Shown piece by piece: positions 33,401 to 45,589 of a stretch of DNA of 62,000 bases. The stretch is from Phoronis australis. Its lineage: Eukaryota; Phoronida; Phoronidae. Position 1 is the stretch's first letter, and every line of letters begins with the position of its first letter. The notes below the pieces were generated by a model. That model had not been told where the DNA came from. It did no database searches and worked only from the letters and a program-made list of their open reading frames with translations. The translations under genes were made by a program, and so were the position numbers. The stretch covers positions 266,963 through 328,962 of the forward strand of contig NMRA01000126.1 of NCBI GenBank assembly GCA_002633005.1, written 5' to 3'.

Positions 33401-36400
33401 GTCATCCACAGGTACACTAGTACACAGAAGACAAAATATTGTAACAGAATGTTGGATTAATATCGAAATAATGTCGTTTCAAACATGCTTGTGCCATCGT
33501 TTCCACGATGGAAACGTTTTGGCCAAATTTCTTGAAATTTCACCGAAGAAATCTAGTTATAGAAACTGCCACCAGCGAGCCAACAGTTGTGAGAATTATC
33601 TAAAAAGTGACGACGACTGATTTGATCACCATAGAGACATATTTGCAAAAATTAATGAAGCCCCTTTATGAGGTTTACGAGATACAATTGCATACTGCCG
33701 TAGTCAGGCACTGTAAAATAGGCGATGGTATATCCTTTATATCGGCTGTTACTTGAAAATAAACAAAAAGTCCATTTTTTATCTTAGTCAGACGGAAAAC
33801 TTATGGAAAATATTATTGGAAATGACCAGCACCCCGCATACTGGCCCACAGAGCACCTCAAAATGGCTAAAAATCAAATACACAAAATTAGGCACAATTT
33901 ACCGAAATTTGACACTCCAGTGAAGGTTAACGGAAACTCCTTTAAAAATGCGAAGACTGTCTTCTGATAGAGAGGTTTAGTTTCTACATAAACATGATAA
34001 AGATTTTTGCTTTCCCGTTCTTTTAAGCCGTTTCAAAACAATAACTGAACCTTTTGGAACCAAAAATGAGCTATTCTAGGCTAAAATATTCATAATGCTC
34101 TAACTTAAAAAATAATGGCCTGAAAATTTTCAAATAAACGTTTTGAACATATTTCACCAGGATGTATGAACAAGCAGTTTTTTTAATATCTGAGTCGGTG
34201 CCCTAGAGACGACCTTTTGGTGATCTCGAGGGAATGACAGTTAAAACAACTCATGTTTGGAATATCACATTCTGAACTCTGCTGACTTTAAGTCGATCAT
34301 TACTCATTTGTCTGAAAAGGACGCTCGCAAATGCACGTGTTAAATGTTTTATAAAACAATTTAATTAACATGAGTCCGTTCCGTAGATGCGAAAAATTCA
34401 TGAAAATCACGCAAAACCACACAAAATATTGCGCGTGAAGTAGAATTTATAATCTACCCTTGTATGGTGCTTTCTAGGGTACTCTAACAGTATGCGGCCA
34501 CTGAAATGATTGGTCGGTGAGGTTGGAATGCTGACTTATGGCATAGAAATCACTAAGGTGTTCCGACCCATAAGCAAATATTTCTTCTAGCAAGTCCTTT
34601 GCCAATGTTTTGGATCTGTGAGCTCCATACTTAGTTCACAGCCTACCAACGGGTATCTAGAGAACAGCAGCTTGTGGTTGTGGTGTTTTGAAAGAACTAA
34701 AGGCAGAGGCGTGGCTTTCTGGATATACATTACGAATTAAACTTAAACGACGTTCTTGTTCATGTTTTATATTTCACAACAATTCAAAGCGCTAAAATAA
34801 TTCGTTCCATTTATTAACTCTTTATCTTAATGCAGTCTTCGAACATGATATTCGCTGTTCTGGATCTATTAGACTATACAGGTAGTCCTAACGATGCTTT
34901 ACTTACGCAAGAAAACGTGATTTTTTTAAATCCATGAGTGTTTAATTAAAACATTGAAACGCAGGCACGTCAAATTTTTGTGCCACTTAGCATCAACACA
35001 ATACAACAGCAAACAAAAACCGGAAGGTAGCAGTATTTTTGAACATTCGCCTGTACAAGGAAGACAAGCTTATTCGCCATAATATTCGTTATTGTTTGCA
35101 TTACATAAAAGCAAGCTTGTGTACCGAAACCTGGAACTTCGAACTTCGAACATGGTTCCAGGTTACTCCCATCGGAGTGGCGTTTAACTCCACTTAAAAC
35201 CTTTCCCAATGCAGGTGAGTTGCGCAACTCCGCAGTTTACATCACGAGTTTTGGGGGGACTGCCATGGCTGTTAAGTTCGGAAGTAACCCTTTTCCATGT
35301 ACCGAAACTCCGCAAAACTGGGAGTTGCGACATGAATTGGAAAGCAACAAGAATCCTCAGAGAACTCACGTCATTTGGTTATTTTGGAATGAATGTTGTC
35401 GGAATCAACAATTGTAAGAGAGAACCACTAACGAACACAACGACATGATGATGATAGGCAAATATCGCAGGAGTAGATAGCATACCCACTGCCAACTACA
35501 CTGTACTAGGCTAGCGTCGTTGTACAATGAAGGTTCAACCAGTCCTTCGTAAATTAACTATACTCTGCATAAACAGCGAAGTGCCAATCGGAGCGTTTCG
35601 AAAATAAAAGGATGTGCTGAACGAGACGACTTATGGGAGGCGCATTATTAAGTGAGAGCAAATCTGAACCTGATTTTGGCATAATTGTGTGTCGAAGGTT
35701 AATGAACAAAACTAATTTGTTTGCATGACATCTTTAGCACGGCTGATAGAAACATTGACAGAAAGGTCCCCTTTTACTTGAAAATGTTACTTTGATCGCA
35801 AAAAATGTGGGACTCACACGCCGATTTTTGAGTTCAAATTTTGAGTAACTACCCTTCAGAATGTAAAAGAAGTTCGAATCCTGCCTAACTGTAAACGTCT
35901 GGGACACAACGCATTTAAGGTGCTCCGAAGTTGGGCTAGGCAGTTGCACCGTCTGAGCTAAGCCATCCAAGCTAAGTAAAGTCGGGGAGGATCAACTTAT
36001 ATATAGATGTGACATTTGATTCAAATATGGGGATCCCGCGCCCAAAATTCTTCTCTCGCGTACGTTACTTCCCTCTCGCGGCTGTATCTTCTCCACTTTT
36101 CGCATTTCTCAGGCGATATTTATTTGTTCGCAAATGGACCAACCCTGCTCCTGCGCATTTATCTCTGTCCGCGAAGGCTATTCTGTAATGCGACGAATGG
36201 CGTCGATGTGGTATTTTGTTGGACATTGTCCGGTTGCATGAACCCGTCGCAACATCTTCATTGTGAGCTAATCGTTTGCTCGAAAGATCCCCCAATTTGG
36301 CGAATTGGGCAAAAAGGTCCGCCTCAGTGAAACAAAAAGTCCGAGTAAACGAGACAAAAGTCCACAAAAATCACGGGAAGTAGGCGCGGATGCACGGTGC

Positions 36401-37076
36401 GTGGGCCTGAACCTAGTGGCCCCGTTTTTTAGTCCTCGTGGATTTCTGTAACTAAAGGGTCTGCATACCGAAAAGTTCGAGCCCCCTATAACTTTAGGCT
36501 GGGTGCGCGCATGCATAGTCGACTCCTTCTTGGGACTGTTGCAACAGGACACAGTCGGTAACCAGACCTTGGAATGTTTTTTAATGAACTTGGGTTGTTA
36601 TTTTTGCAATCATTGAATTTACTTATTTCTGCACCGGTCTCTCCTTTCAGTAAAAATATCTACAAGAAACAAACGCGCTTTTTTAAGTTTCTTTTGAGAC
36701 GATGCCCCGACTTCCCAGCAACGCGACTCACAAGATGTTAACATTTATTAAGATTCAAACTTTCTTTGCTCTCACAATGCTAGTTTCACAAAATTTAAGT
36801 AAAAAAACCTCCATATGTGTTACAAGTATCCTCTGCTTCGTTGCTACCAAATAATTGTTAATATCTCTTGGCAAGCAAAACGGACATTTTGCATTCGGCT
36901 CAAAAGCCTAAAAACTTAAAACACAAATCATTCTAAAAACCAAATGGATTGAACCACATGCAGGTTATCCGCATCTAAGAAGGTTTCTGGTAAAAACTTT
37001 AACTTGGCCATAATTAGTTACTTGTATCTTACCAATGTATCACCCAGGATGATATAAAGAAGCTTTAATATTATAC
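30429..37076. other. Intron 1 of the LDLa gene
   Basis: This 6.6-kb stretch between the first two exons shows no convincing coding exon. Noted within it are a single CTCF-like site TCACTAGGTGGCGCAG (31848-31863), a tRNA-like block at 35865-35965, a CpG-rich patch at about 36030-36540, and a small hairpin ACCTGGAAC...GTTCCAGGT at 35130-35164. Confidence 0.45.
35865..35965 (-). repeat. Possible tRNA-derived SINE head
   Basis: On the minus strand GGATGGCTTAGCTCAGACGG reads like an acceptor stem plus box A, and GGCAGGATTCGAACTTC about 75 bases on like a box B. The spacing is longer than in a tRNA, and no poly(A) or target duplication was seen. Confidence 0.3.
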
Positions 37077-37301
37077 CTTCAACTTTTCCATGTCTACACC
37101 AGAGCTGCCGTCACCACCACATTTCTCATCGTACCCAGTGGTGTTTTCAACTGAAATTGCTACGTCATCAAGTGTTTTTTCGTCATTTCCAACATCTGGA
37201 TTCAAATGGTTGTCAGCTTCCCCTGTTTGAAGACTTTCGGCATCTCCATTACGAACATCGACGCTGGTACTGTCGACTGCGTCTTCGCCTGAGATTGTCA
37301 T
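37077..37301 (-). CDS. First coding exon: acidic cytoplasmic domain
   Basis: It runs from ATG (context AGTGAGATGA) through 75 codons to a GTATAA donor in phase 0. The product is highly acidic and hydrophilic: MTISGEDAVDSTSVDVRNG at the start, then Asp/Glu/Asn-rich sequence, ending SSGVDMEKLK. There is no signal peptide and no hydrophobic segment, consistent with a cytoplasmic N-terminus in front of the anchor exon 6.6 kb downstream. It carries a TGYDEK segment but no clear kinase or sorting motif. No TATA box was found upstream, and the transcription start is not visible. Confidence 0.7.
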
Positions 37302-37921
37302 CTCACTTCTGCGTTCTGAGTTCTTGGCCAGGGATCACTTCGCTAATGACCCTGCTTACGACACAAGTGTGGTTTTATGCAACGTGTTTGTCTGCTCTAC
37401 TGGATCATACATCCTGCACGCGCATGAATAAGGAATCAAGAATCGTGCAAAAGGTCTTCGAGGATTTACGCAACCGAACAATAAATCCCGGGGTTCATAC
37501 ATGTGACTTCTGAGACTGGGTACATGAATTAAAACTTCTATTTCATGAATAGTTTTGCAATCTCTCTCCCATACAAAAGTGGTGCACGCATGGTTAATCA
37601 TATATGGCAGTATTTGACTTTAATGCTGCAGACTCATCTGTATGTATTTGCTAGTGTACTAGTTTTTGTTTGTACATAAAATTCATTATCTTTAGATACA
37701 ACGTAAGTACGCAGTTGTACTCCTAAATTGTTATAATCACTTGAGCTATTCCTTAAACTAACTAAGCAATAGATTAGCGCCCAACACAAATTAGGGGCCC
37801 TGCCTCGTAGCCAAAGAGGCCGGAAGATGTGGCTATTAGGAGTGGGGGTGGAAATTGTTTTGCCGGGTAGTGAAAGATTACGGCTATCGGGGAGATGGGA
37901 AAAGCTATAGATCTTGAGTAG

Positions 37922-38662
37922 GTGGAAACTGTAGTGTCTAAGGGAATTGGGACTACCAGAGCAGCTCAAGTTACTACGGCCCCTGAATTTTGTAATAGCT
38001 TAAGAACTCCCAGAAACCTTAATCCGACAAACAATTTCTTCACGGAAATTGGCGATGGATGGCCTACCGCAGAACACAAGAATGAGGTGGTTTGTTATAC
38101 GGACGGCTCTAAACTGGAAAATGGCCAGACAGGTGCTGGGGTCTATTTTCCAAGCCTTCCTGTTGCAGATGCAGAAAACTGGGTATCGCTAGGCAATCTT
38201 GCCACGGTGTTTCAGGCTGAGATCACTGCAGTTAATAGAGCTGCTCAACTGGCACAACAATATAACACTGAACTTGGCAATCGGCCAATTACCATCTTTT
38301 CAGATAGCCAGGCAGCAATAAAAGCCCTAAAGAAACTAAGGGTCAACTCTCGTTGGGTTAATGCTAGTATTAATGAGCTTAACAAGCTTGTAATTGAAAG
38401 AACAGTCAATATACGCTGGGTCAGGGCCCATGTGGGAATTGATGGTAATGAGAATGCAGACAGACTCGCAAAGATAGGAGCAAGTGTTCTGCATTTTGTG
38501 CCTGAACCTGCTATCCCGGTATCTTACGGATGTTGCAGGATGAGTATACGCAACTGGGTACATACCCAGTCAGCAGCCCAGTGGTCATCACTTAACTCCT
38601 GCAGAGAGACCAAGGAGAATTTTCCCAACGTGATCGAACCACAGGTTCAAAAAGCCTTCTGA
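37922..38662 (+). pseudogene. LINE RNase H domain
   Basis: In this frame of 246 codons RNase H starts near residue 58. The catalytic set is intact: Asp61 in YTDGSK, Glu100 in FQAEITAV, Asp128 in FSDSQAA and Asp180 in GNENADRLA, with WVRAH before the last. RNase H removes the RNA strand during target-primed reverse transcription. The first 55 residues are not recognisable. A frameshift near 38650 separates this from the C-terminal piece, so the copy is not functional. Confidence 0.72.
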
Positions 38663-38673
38663 GTCTAGATAGA

Positions 38674-38925
38674 TTGGGTATAAGACATGTCATTCAAATT
38701 TTGACGGGCCACTGCAACCTAGCCCGACACAGACACATTACTGGGCATATGGGGAGCCCTGTGTTTCCGCCTGAGTGTGGTACTGACGTAGAATCTCCTA
38801 AACACCTGGTAGAGTCTTGCCCAGCTTTTTATAGGCTAAGGAGCAACCTACTGGATGGCACTGTTACATGCCTACAACATATAGTGCATGGCTACAAATG
38901 GAAATGTCTGTCCGTTTTCCTATAG
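38674..38925 (+). pseudogene. LINE C-terminal segment
   Basis: It starts GIRHVIQILTGHCNLARHRH and continues with a PPECGTD...HLVESCPAF cysteine-histidine cluster. This is the usual post-RNase H tail of such elements (LTGHC followed by C-x-H-x-C and R-x-L). It is shifted by one frame relative to the RNase H part. Confidence 0.65.
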
Positions 38926-38984
38926 GAGACTGGCAGATTTGAAAACTTTCTTCACGAGGAGCCATAATTGGGCTCTCGTGCTTT

Positions 38985-39072
38985 TGCTCAGGTGTTTTGT
39001 GCAATGGGCCCAACCATGAGGTCTCTGCACGTCTGATGCACCGCAAATGACATCAGACCACCTGCACTGTTT
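38985..39072 (+). other. LINE 3' tail with stem-loop
   Basis: GTGCAATGGGCCCA is followed by GTCTGATG (39031-39038) and CATCAGAC (39051-39058), a perfect 8-bp stem with a 12-base loop, then CCTGCA and a T-run. It matches the SINE tail at 51735-51818. Confidence 0.7.
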
Positions 39073-39309
39073 TTTTTTTAATCCGACATTCTTTGAAACG
39101 TCTAATTTAGGCCGCTTTTCACTCCCCCCCCGGCATGAACGATGGTTTATTGCGGCGCAGGTGTTAAACCAAATTCCTCCGTTAGCTGCGATAAATACAT
39201 CACCGCGATATTGACAGTATCCAGCCGGCTGAGATCATTATAATTGGAAGACTGTGTTTGTGAACTGTTAATGACATGCATTGATTACATTTTATTGTCA
39301 ACTTTTTAA

Positions 39310-39420
39310 GTTTGATGCTGAAAACACGGCCTCAGTGCCGTATTATTCCTTAAGAAACTTAGGGTTCTGCATAAACCAGAATGCCCCTCGCTAGAGGGGC
39401 TTCAGCTTATAAGTGGTCCA
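39310..39420. other. Hairpin cluster, unassigned
   Basis: ACGGCCTCAGTGCCGT and GCCCCTCGCTAGAGGGGC are two perfect short hairpins about 60 bases apart. Function is unknown. They may be part of a retroelement untranslated region. Confidence 0.3.
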
Positions 39421-39599
39421 TGTTTGGGGTCCGGATGTTAAATAATAGTGAAACGGGGGTGCAATTTTGGCAGAAGGCAGATGTCGCGAACCGAAGGCAA
39501 ATCTAATTGCCAGAGTCTACACAACATTTAAATCCAGGAGATCCTAAGTGTTATCCGCAATGCAGCAGTACCAGGTTACCGTTATCAACTCTTAACTAC

Positions 39600-39805
39600 C
39601 AACGTTTTACGATCCAACTATACTTGCACATTGAAAGATTTTGGGGCTCAACAGTATCGAAGCCCAAGCCATCAAACATTGAGCTAGATCCAGATGGCGA
39701 AATGTGTTTCAACCCAATCAAAATTTCAAAAGCATTCAATTCCCATTTCTCCGCAACAAGTTTACTCTGCAGTGAAAGGGACCGCATAACGAAGTTTCAG
39801 TAGCA
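39600..39805 (+). pseudogene. Retroelement fragment (LINE linker-like)
   Basis: The segment NIELDPDGEMCFNPIKISKA followed by FNSHFS resembles the linker between endonuclease and reverse transcriptase of CR1/Jockey-type LINEs (I-x-L-x-x-x-G then IA-x-x-FN-x-x-F). It is short and out of context. Confidence 0.4.
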
Positions 39806-39913
39806 GTAACCAGTATGGACTGCAGGGTCAACATGAATGGCAAGATAAATCCAATCTGTGAAAGGCACATCAATAAGGTCAGCGAGGCAACACAGGGGCC
39901 AGCAATCAAGCCG

Positions 39914-40770
39914 TCAATATTGTGTTGATTGAGGAGTGTGAGACTGGTGAGGCGACCCTTCTCAACGGTTTGGAGATTCGACCAGAATTTCACGGCGAGA
40001 CATGCGAGGACGTTAAGCTGTGCGATTCTTTAACGCCAAAACAGCGTGAGGAAGTACTCCAACTCCTATCTGACTACAATCTTAACCAAATAACCTGTCG
40101 AGATTGACTTGACCAGCCATGTCATTGAGCTGACAACTCAACAGCCAGTGACAGTGACATCATGTCGGACGAAGGAACGGTAAGAGATGTTGAAGATGAG
40201 CATCGTTGAATCTTACACGTCAGCTTCAAAATCTCCTGCAGTGTTGGTGCCTAAGAAGGACCGTACAACGTCGTTTTGTGTTGATTGCTGGCGGCTAATG
40301 CACTGACCAGATTTGATAAAGTGACCATGAGTAACGAAGCGATCATGGCTACGCTGTGTGTTCAACGTTTTTTCTCGAAGTTCGACTTCTGAAATGGTTA
40401 CCAGCAGATTCCCATGGATGAGGAATGTAAAATAAAAACATCTTTTGTTACCCACTTTAGGATACTATTTTGCTTGGTGAACTCTACTGCCACATTCAAC
40501 AGGATGATGCGAAGCATGTTGGAGGATTCAGACAATATGCATCAGTATGTCGACGATGTACACTGTCACGTGGGAAGAACATCTCTATACACTGAAGGAT
40601 TTGTTTCAGCAAGTAAGACAAGCAGGTTTGACTATAAGACTGTCGAAATACACCATCGGCTCAATTAGGAGGTGGAGTACGTGTCTTGGACATCTAATCG
40701 GAAAACAAAACAGATAGCTGTGGACAAGCAGAAGCTTGCGCATATTCAAGATGTACAAAATCCATTTATC
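39914..40770 (+). pseudogene. Decayed Gypsy-type LTR retrotransposon pol fragment
   Basis: Pieces in shifting frames follow Gypsy pol order. There is a pre-RT helix (LTPKQREEVLQLLSDY), the PAVLVPKKDRTTSFCVDCWR motif of RT block 1-2, FSKFDF then GYQQIPMDEECKIKTSF, VNSTATFNRMMRSML, and the active-site string MHQYVDDVH, where YVDD holds the catalytic aspartates. Several stops and frameshifts make it inactive. LTRs were not found. Confidence 0.7.
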
Positions 40771-42188
40771 GCTAATATTTAACTTCTAGACAATGTAAAT
40801 ATAGCCGCTGCTGCAGTCTTGCTGTAAAGTGGCACCAAAGGGGGCCTCTCGATTAAAGGCTTTGTCGTCAACAGGTGGCGTGGTGTACAATACCAAGTCG
40901 CTTTACCTTTCGATGGTTTGTTATAATATATTCCAGGACACTGAGCCGTCATCCCGGGTGTGTTATTTGACCACGTTTTGTTCGGAAAATTAAGATCAAG
41001 ACAACTATTACTGAAACAAAACGGCAAAATCGTTTCTTTGCTCTGTCTCAGTGATTGCGACCAATGCAGCAGCTTGTGGCTATTAGAAATGGTCACAGCT
41101 AATACATGAACATATTTGCCCAGTCGCTGGTAATTTGTCAGGTGTCAAGGATTCTAAATCCCGGTGCTATGACACTTAGCCTACCGAAACGATCGATTGT
41201 CATGATGTACGCATGCTTCAAACAATTAGTTAAAAATTATCCCTCCTTATAACCTTGACAAAATCTTTGCTTTTGTGGTGAAAATAATTAGATTCCGTAC
41301 TACTGTCCGAGTGAAATTCAAATTTATTTTAAGAAATCATGCCACGGCCAAGGCCCCGACAGAACTGCACTGAAGACGAAAATGTGCAACTTCTAACTTA
41401 AATTTGAGATTGGCGTCAATAAAGAATCCTTGCCAGCATAATCAAAAAACGTTTTGATACTGTTTGAAAGTCTCACATTCACTGGAGCAAACCCCTCATT
41501 TTCGTAGTCCGTCTTCACAATGAAGTCTCATGTCTACTGGACACGAGCAGCGACATCTGTTAGAAGTAAAGCCCTTGGTCGACCGATTTGCTCATAGCAA
41601 TGACAACAATGAAAAAATGCCCACTTTAAGAAATTAATTCTGTAGCTTACGTGAGTTCTTCCAGGTTGACGCACTTCAATTAAGCCATTGTGGCGTTTCT
41701 AATTCTTCAAAATGCGTTGAAAAAATGCCCGATAACAGTTTGTGACAGCGGTGATGAATCACTCTCTGATTGGATTCTTTCAATCAGTAAGTGTGCCAAT
41801 TTTCACCTTTTCACATTGTATTGCACGCCCATGATAAATTCAGTGGTATTTCTGTAAAATCACACTCAGTTTAATTAATCACCTAAGAGAAAATCTATCT
41901 AGAGTACAAACGATGGAAAGAACTCACTTGGTACACGAAAGTGTTTCCATACGATTAACACTTTGCAACTCAACGTCTATAAAAGCGTAACGCTAGAAGT
42001 CGGCAAGTAGTAATGTAATTAAATTATATTTAAAAATTTTCAGCACTATTTAATGTACATTTCTAACTGGAAATTTCCCAATCGTCTGCTTGCTCTGCTA
42101 TTTTAACCAATTACCAAAGATAAAGGGGTCCGCGATTTAGAGTTGAGCGCTTGTGGGCTTGCCTGGTAGAACACAATGAATTCAGGGT
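40771..42188. other. Non-coding stretch, nothing recognised
   Basis: It may include further retroelement debris. No motif is clear. Confidence 0.4.
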
Positions 42189-42198
42189 AATAATAATA

Positions 42199-42290
<92 letters not shown>
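42189..42290. repeat. (TAA)n/(GAT)n microsatellite
   Basis: A short TAA run passes into about 90 bases of uninterrupted GAT repeats that run into the assembly gap, so its true length is unknown. Poly-Met, poly-His, poly-Ser and poly-Ile frames across it are artefacts. Confidence 0.95.
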
Positions 42291-43041
42291 NNNNNNNNNN
42301 NNNNNNNNNNNNNNNNNNNNNNNNNNNNNNNNNNNNNNNNNNNNNNNNNNNNNNNNNNNNNNNNNNNNNNNNNNNNNNNNNNNNNNNNNNNNNNNNNNNN
42401 NNNNNNNNNNNNNNNNNNNNNNNNNNNNNNNNNNNNNNNNNNNNNNNNNNNNNNNNNNNNNNNNNNNNNNNNNNNNNNNNNNNNNNNNNNNNNNNNNNNN
42501 NNNNNNNNNNNNNNNNNNNNNNNNNNNNNNNNNNNNNNNNNNNNNNNNNNNNNNNNNNNNNNNNNNNNNNNNNNNNNNNNNNNNNNNNNNNNNNNNNNNN
42601 NNNNNNNNNNNNNNNNNNNNNNNNNNNNNNNNNNNNNNNNNNNNNNNNNNNNNNNNNNNNNNNNNNNNNNNNNNNNNNNNNNNNNNNNNNNNNNNNNNNN
42701 NNNNNNNNNNNNNNNNNNNNNNNNNNNNNNNNNNNNNNNNNNNNNNNNNNNNNNNNNNNNNNNNNNNNNNNNNNNNNNNNNNNNNNNNNNNNNNNNNNNN
42801 NNNNNNNNNNNNNNNNNNNNNNNNNNNNNNNNNNNNNNNNNNNNNNNNNNNNNNNNNNNNNNNNNNNNNNNNNNNNNNNNNNNNNNNNNNNNNNNNNNNN
42901 NNNNNNNNNNNNNNNNNNNNNNNNNNNNNNNNNNNNNNNNNNNNNNNNNNNNNNNNNNNNNNNNNNNNNNNNNNNNNNNNNNNNNNNNNNNNNNNNNNNN
43001 NNNNNNNNNNNNNNNNNNNNNNNNNNNNNNNNNNNNNNNNN
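42291..43041. other. Assembly gap
   Basis: 751 undetermined bases. Confidence 1.
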
Positions 43042-43077
43042 CTGCCAAATGGAATCTGGGAGAATTTCAGGGGGCAT

Positions 43078-43107
43078 CCCCCCCCCCCCTCTAAATCCGC
43101 CACTGGT
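43078..43107. mobile_element. Terminal fragment of a CAGTGGCGG element
   Basis: A C-run followed by TCTAAATCCGCCACTGG is the right-end signature of the elements at 28.7 and 50.3 kb. The rest would lie to the left, inside the gap. Confidence 0.5.
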
Positions 43108-43109
43108 TT

Positions 43110-45589
43110 TTTTCCTCCTTATCTCGGCTTCGCTTGTCATCCGAAGCCGGGGTGATCGGCGATAGCTATAATTTGCAGTCGTACTGGAATGGAGTTTTCA
43201 TTGCAAATAAGTTGTATACATTTTTTCTTTGTATCAAAATCAACTTGCAGTATGAATAGTGACCCTGTGGTGGATGTTATGAAAACGTGATTGGCCTTTG
43301 AAATTACCCGATCAGTATTACAATTATCGGCATTCTAAATGCGCTCCAGAGTTGAGCACAGGACTAGTGGTTCTCAGGTGGATAACGCTGAATATTTTGG
43401 GAATGGCGTGATAGCAACCTTTTGAAATTCTATGCGATATCTTTAGTAAAATATAGGCTTGCATACTTTTAACTCTCCCGTCCACTTAATCGAAAACATG
43501 GTGAATTGGTTTCTTTACTCTGCCAGTTACATATTCAAGATGGTGGACGACAGTTTTACTCCTGTATCTATGGTGTTACTAACTGCGTTCAGAAAAGCAA
43601 GCTTTTGCGAACGTGCGGTTCTGTAAATAAGACGGCCCGCACGCAAGCTCTGTGCGTCCAAGACTAGTTGCACAAAATTTTAAGACCAAGAAATACTTGT
43701 TTTTTTTCAAATAAAAGTCTAAGGGTGTCGATCGTGGGTACACTGTCAATTGTGGGTACCCCCTTGCTAATAGGTTGTGTCGTGCGTTCCGTGCGCATGA
43801 GAACTTAATGAAAACGCAAGACTTCGCGAGATGTAACTCATGAGAAACACGTGATTACGGTACCTTCCTTCGCCACGAGATTCCTACGGAGCTCATTCCT
43901 GAGCCCGAAGTCTAATCTTTTTACTCGAAATCAAACTTTCCGTTCTTCTTTAGTACAAACTCAAGATTATTGTCTATTATTCTGTACTCGAACATATGAT
44001 TTACGCAGATGGGTCTCTTTTTCAAGGTTGCACTTGATAACCCCGAAATACCTGCTACAAATTCCAGATTTCGAGTTTATCCCTACAGCTTTAATACTGG
44101 AGTCATCAAGCGCAAAATAGGATCACACGATGAACCGTGTAAACCATAATTTAGTTGAGCATAGAATTAGACAATTATTTTGAGTTCGTATTTGAGTAGA
44201 ATGGAAAATACCAAAAATATTTTCGACATTTGCTGTTATCCTTTTATACGTACTCAAGACGAGTTTTTTGTTGCCTTTATAGATAGGTTTGAACAGCTTT
44301 TGAAAAAACTCCGAAGGCAGATGAGCGCTGTTTTTCAGTAACGTAGAGGCTCATGTTTCAAATGAGTCGGGAGCAGTCGAGACCATTGGCCTGATACGTT
44401 GGTGATTAAATGTTCCGAGATGGGTCAGGACTTTCCCTGTAGTGAGCGTTATTGCCCTACATGCCTAGGTGCATTCTGCACTCCACCTGAGAACAACTGC
44501 TATCGAGCCGTCATCTCATCTGCAAATGTAAATGCTCATGTGCACTATTGCGTTGCTGTAAACTGCAATAATTCTGTTTCATTTTACATTTTTCCAAATC
44601 CATTTGTTTTTATAGTATTCATGCTGCTGCTAAATCCTGTGTCAAAATGTGTGTACTCTATGCTGTGGCGTTTTTTAACTAAGCCTGGCTGAGAGGGATT
44701 GCCTAGGAACATTAGCAATCGAAAGGCAATATATGTATTGTAGCAAAGAAAATAATTTTAAGCTGAGAAAGCACAAATGGGTAGGGTATTTGGGTGTCTT
44801 TTCGCTGGGATGTGAAAATATAGCATACAAATATACACAGTAACTCGTGACGTAAACGGGTTATGGGCTGTTTGATTTTTGCTTGTGACGATGAAAAATA
44901 CTTTGACTGTATCTGTTGAACTCGTTTCAATCATCTTGACATTCGTAATTCATAATTGTTACCACCGGCACTCCAAGGGCAGCAGTTGTGTTTTTATGTT
45001 TACGCGTATATGTGTAATCGAAATTCAGAGCATTATAATACGTTCTTGAATACTACGAAGCTGTAAGCACCAATGAAAAATCGCGTGCATCTAACATTTG
45101 GTCGAGCAAACTTTGAATCAGAAATCAGTTAGGTGACAGACGGGTAGGACTTGACGATAATGAAGTTATTTCTGTTATCAAGTCTGTAGAAAGAATATGA
45201 ATACCAAATCTCGAACACACTTCACATACCCTCAAAGGCGAGTCAGTCAACGAAGAACAAGAAAGTAGAAGTATTTGGAGCAGTGAAGAGTGCTTTGTGA
45301 GACTTTGTTCCTACAGTGGATTAGACGATAATTTGTAAACACGGCTGCCACTCGCTGCGTTAATTTTTGCAAAGGGTATTCCTGTCTGTGTGGGCTCTGA
45401 GTATCACGAGCATGATATTTTCGATAAGATCAGACACACGCGACAGCACCTTCAAGTCAGCGACCTGCTTTCGTCCGAAATACTTTTATCCAATTATATT
45501 TACCCACGTCAGCTACAGTGAAGATGAAGATAATCCCCTTGCGTTTCTATTTAAGACCAGCCTCATTAGATCATTTCTCACGTGGTTTT
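43110..45589. other. Non-coding stretch with one dispersed motif pair
   Basis: AAAACGCAAGACTTCGCGAG at 43811 and CACGTGA at 43848 repeat the interior of the 12-kb mini element. A 97-codon plus-strand frame (44399-44692) is Cys-rich at the start but has no recognisable domain. Confidence 0.4.

Larger units (their letters stand above)
290..37301 (-). other. Gene model: type II membrane protein with LDLa repeats
   Basis: This gene model is inferred by joining minus-strand exons whose splice phases agree. Exon 1 ends in phase 0. The membrane exon enters in phase 0 and leaves in phase 1. Every LDLa exon, the cysteine-rich exon and the candidate last exons are entered in phase 1, so any of them can be skipped or duplicated without breaking the frame. 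Donors are GTAAGT or GTGAGT, and most LDLa acceptors end in TTACAG or TTGCAG. Taken together the visible exons would give roughly 730 residues: about 100 cytoplasmic residues, one transmembrane helix, then eight LDLa modules separated by Thr/Ser/Pro linkers. LDLa arrays on type II anchors are known from corin and transmembrane serine proteases, but no trypsin domain is visible here. The ligand and function are unknown. The exon list may be incomplete, and the locus could be two adjacent paralogues. Confidence 0.6.
37770..39072 (+). mobile_element. 5'-truncated non-LTR retrotransposon (LINE) with RNase H
   Basis: The copy holds an RNase H domain, a downstream cysteine/histidine segment and a 3' UTR ending in a T-run. 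Reverse transcriptase and endonuclease are missing, as in a 5' truncation; the left boundary is uncertain. The order RNase H then CCHC-like tail suits the I-type superfamily of LINEs. The last 90 bases are shared with the SINE at 51.7 kb. Confidence 0.7.

Noticed and set aside
36016-36552. Overlapping 94-104-codon frames on both strands
   Set aside because: CpG-rich sequence lowers stop-codon frequency; no domain, splice site or repeat homology supports any of them.
42103-43155. Very long open frames of 288-345 codons
   Set aside because: They run through the 751-base gap and the GAT microsatellite; the residues are unknown or homopolymeric.
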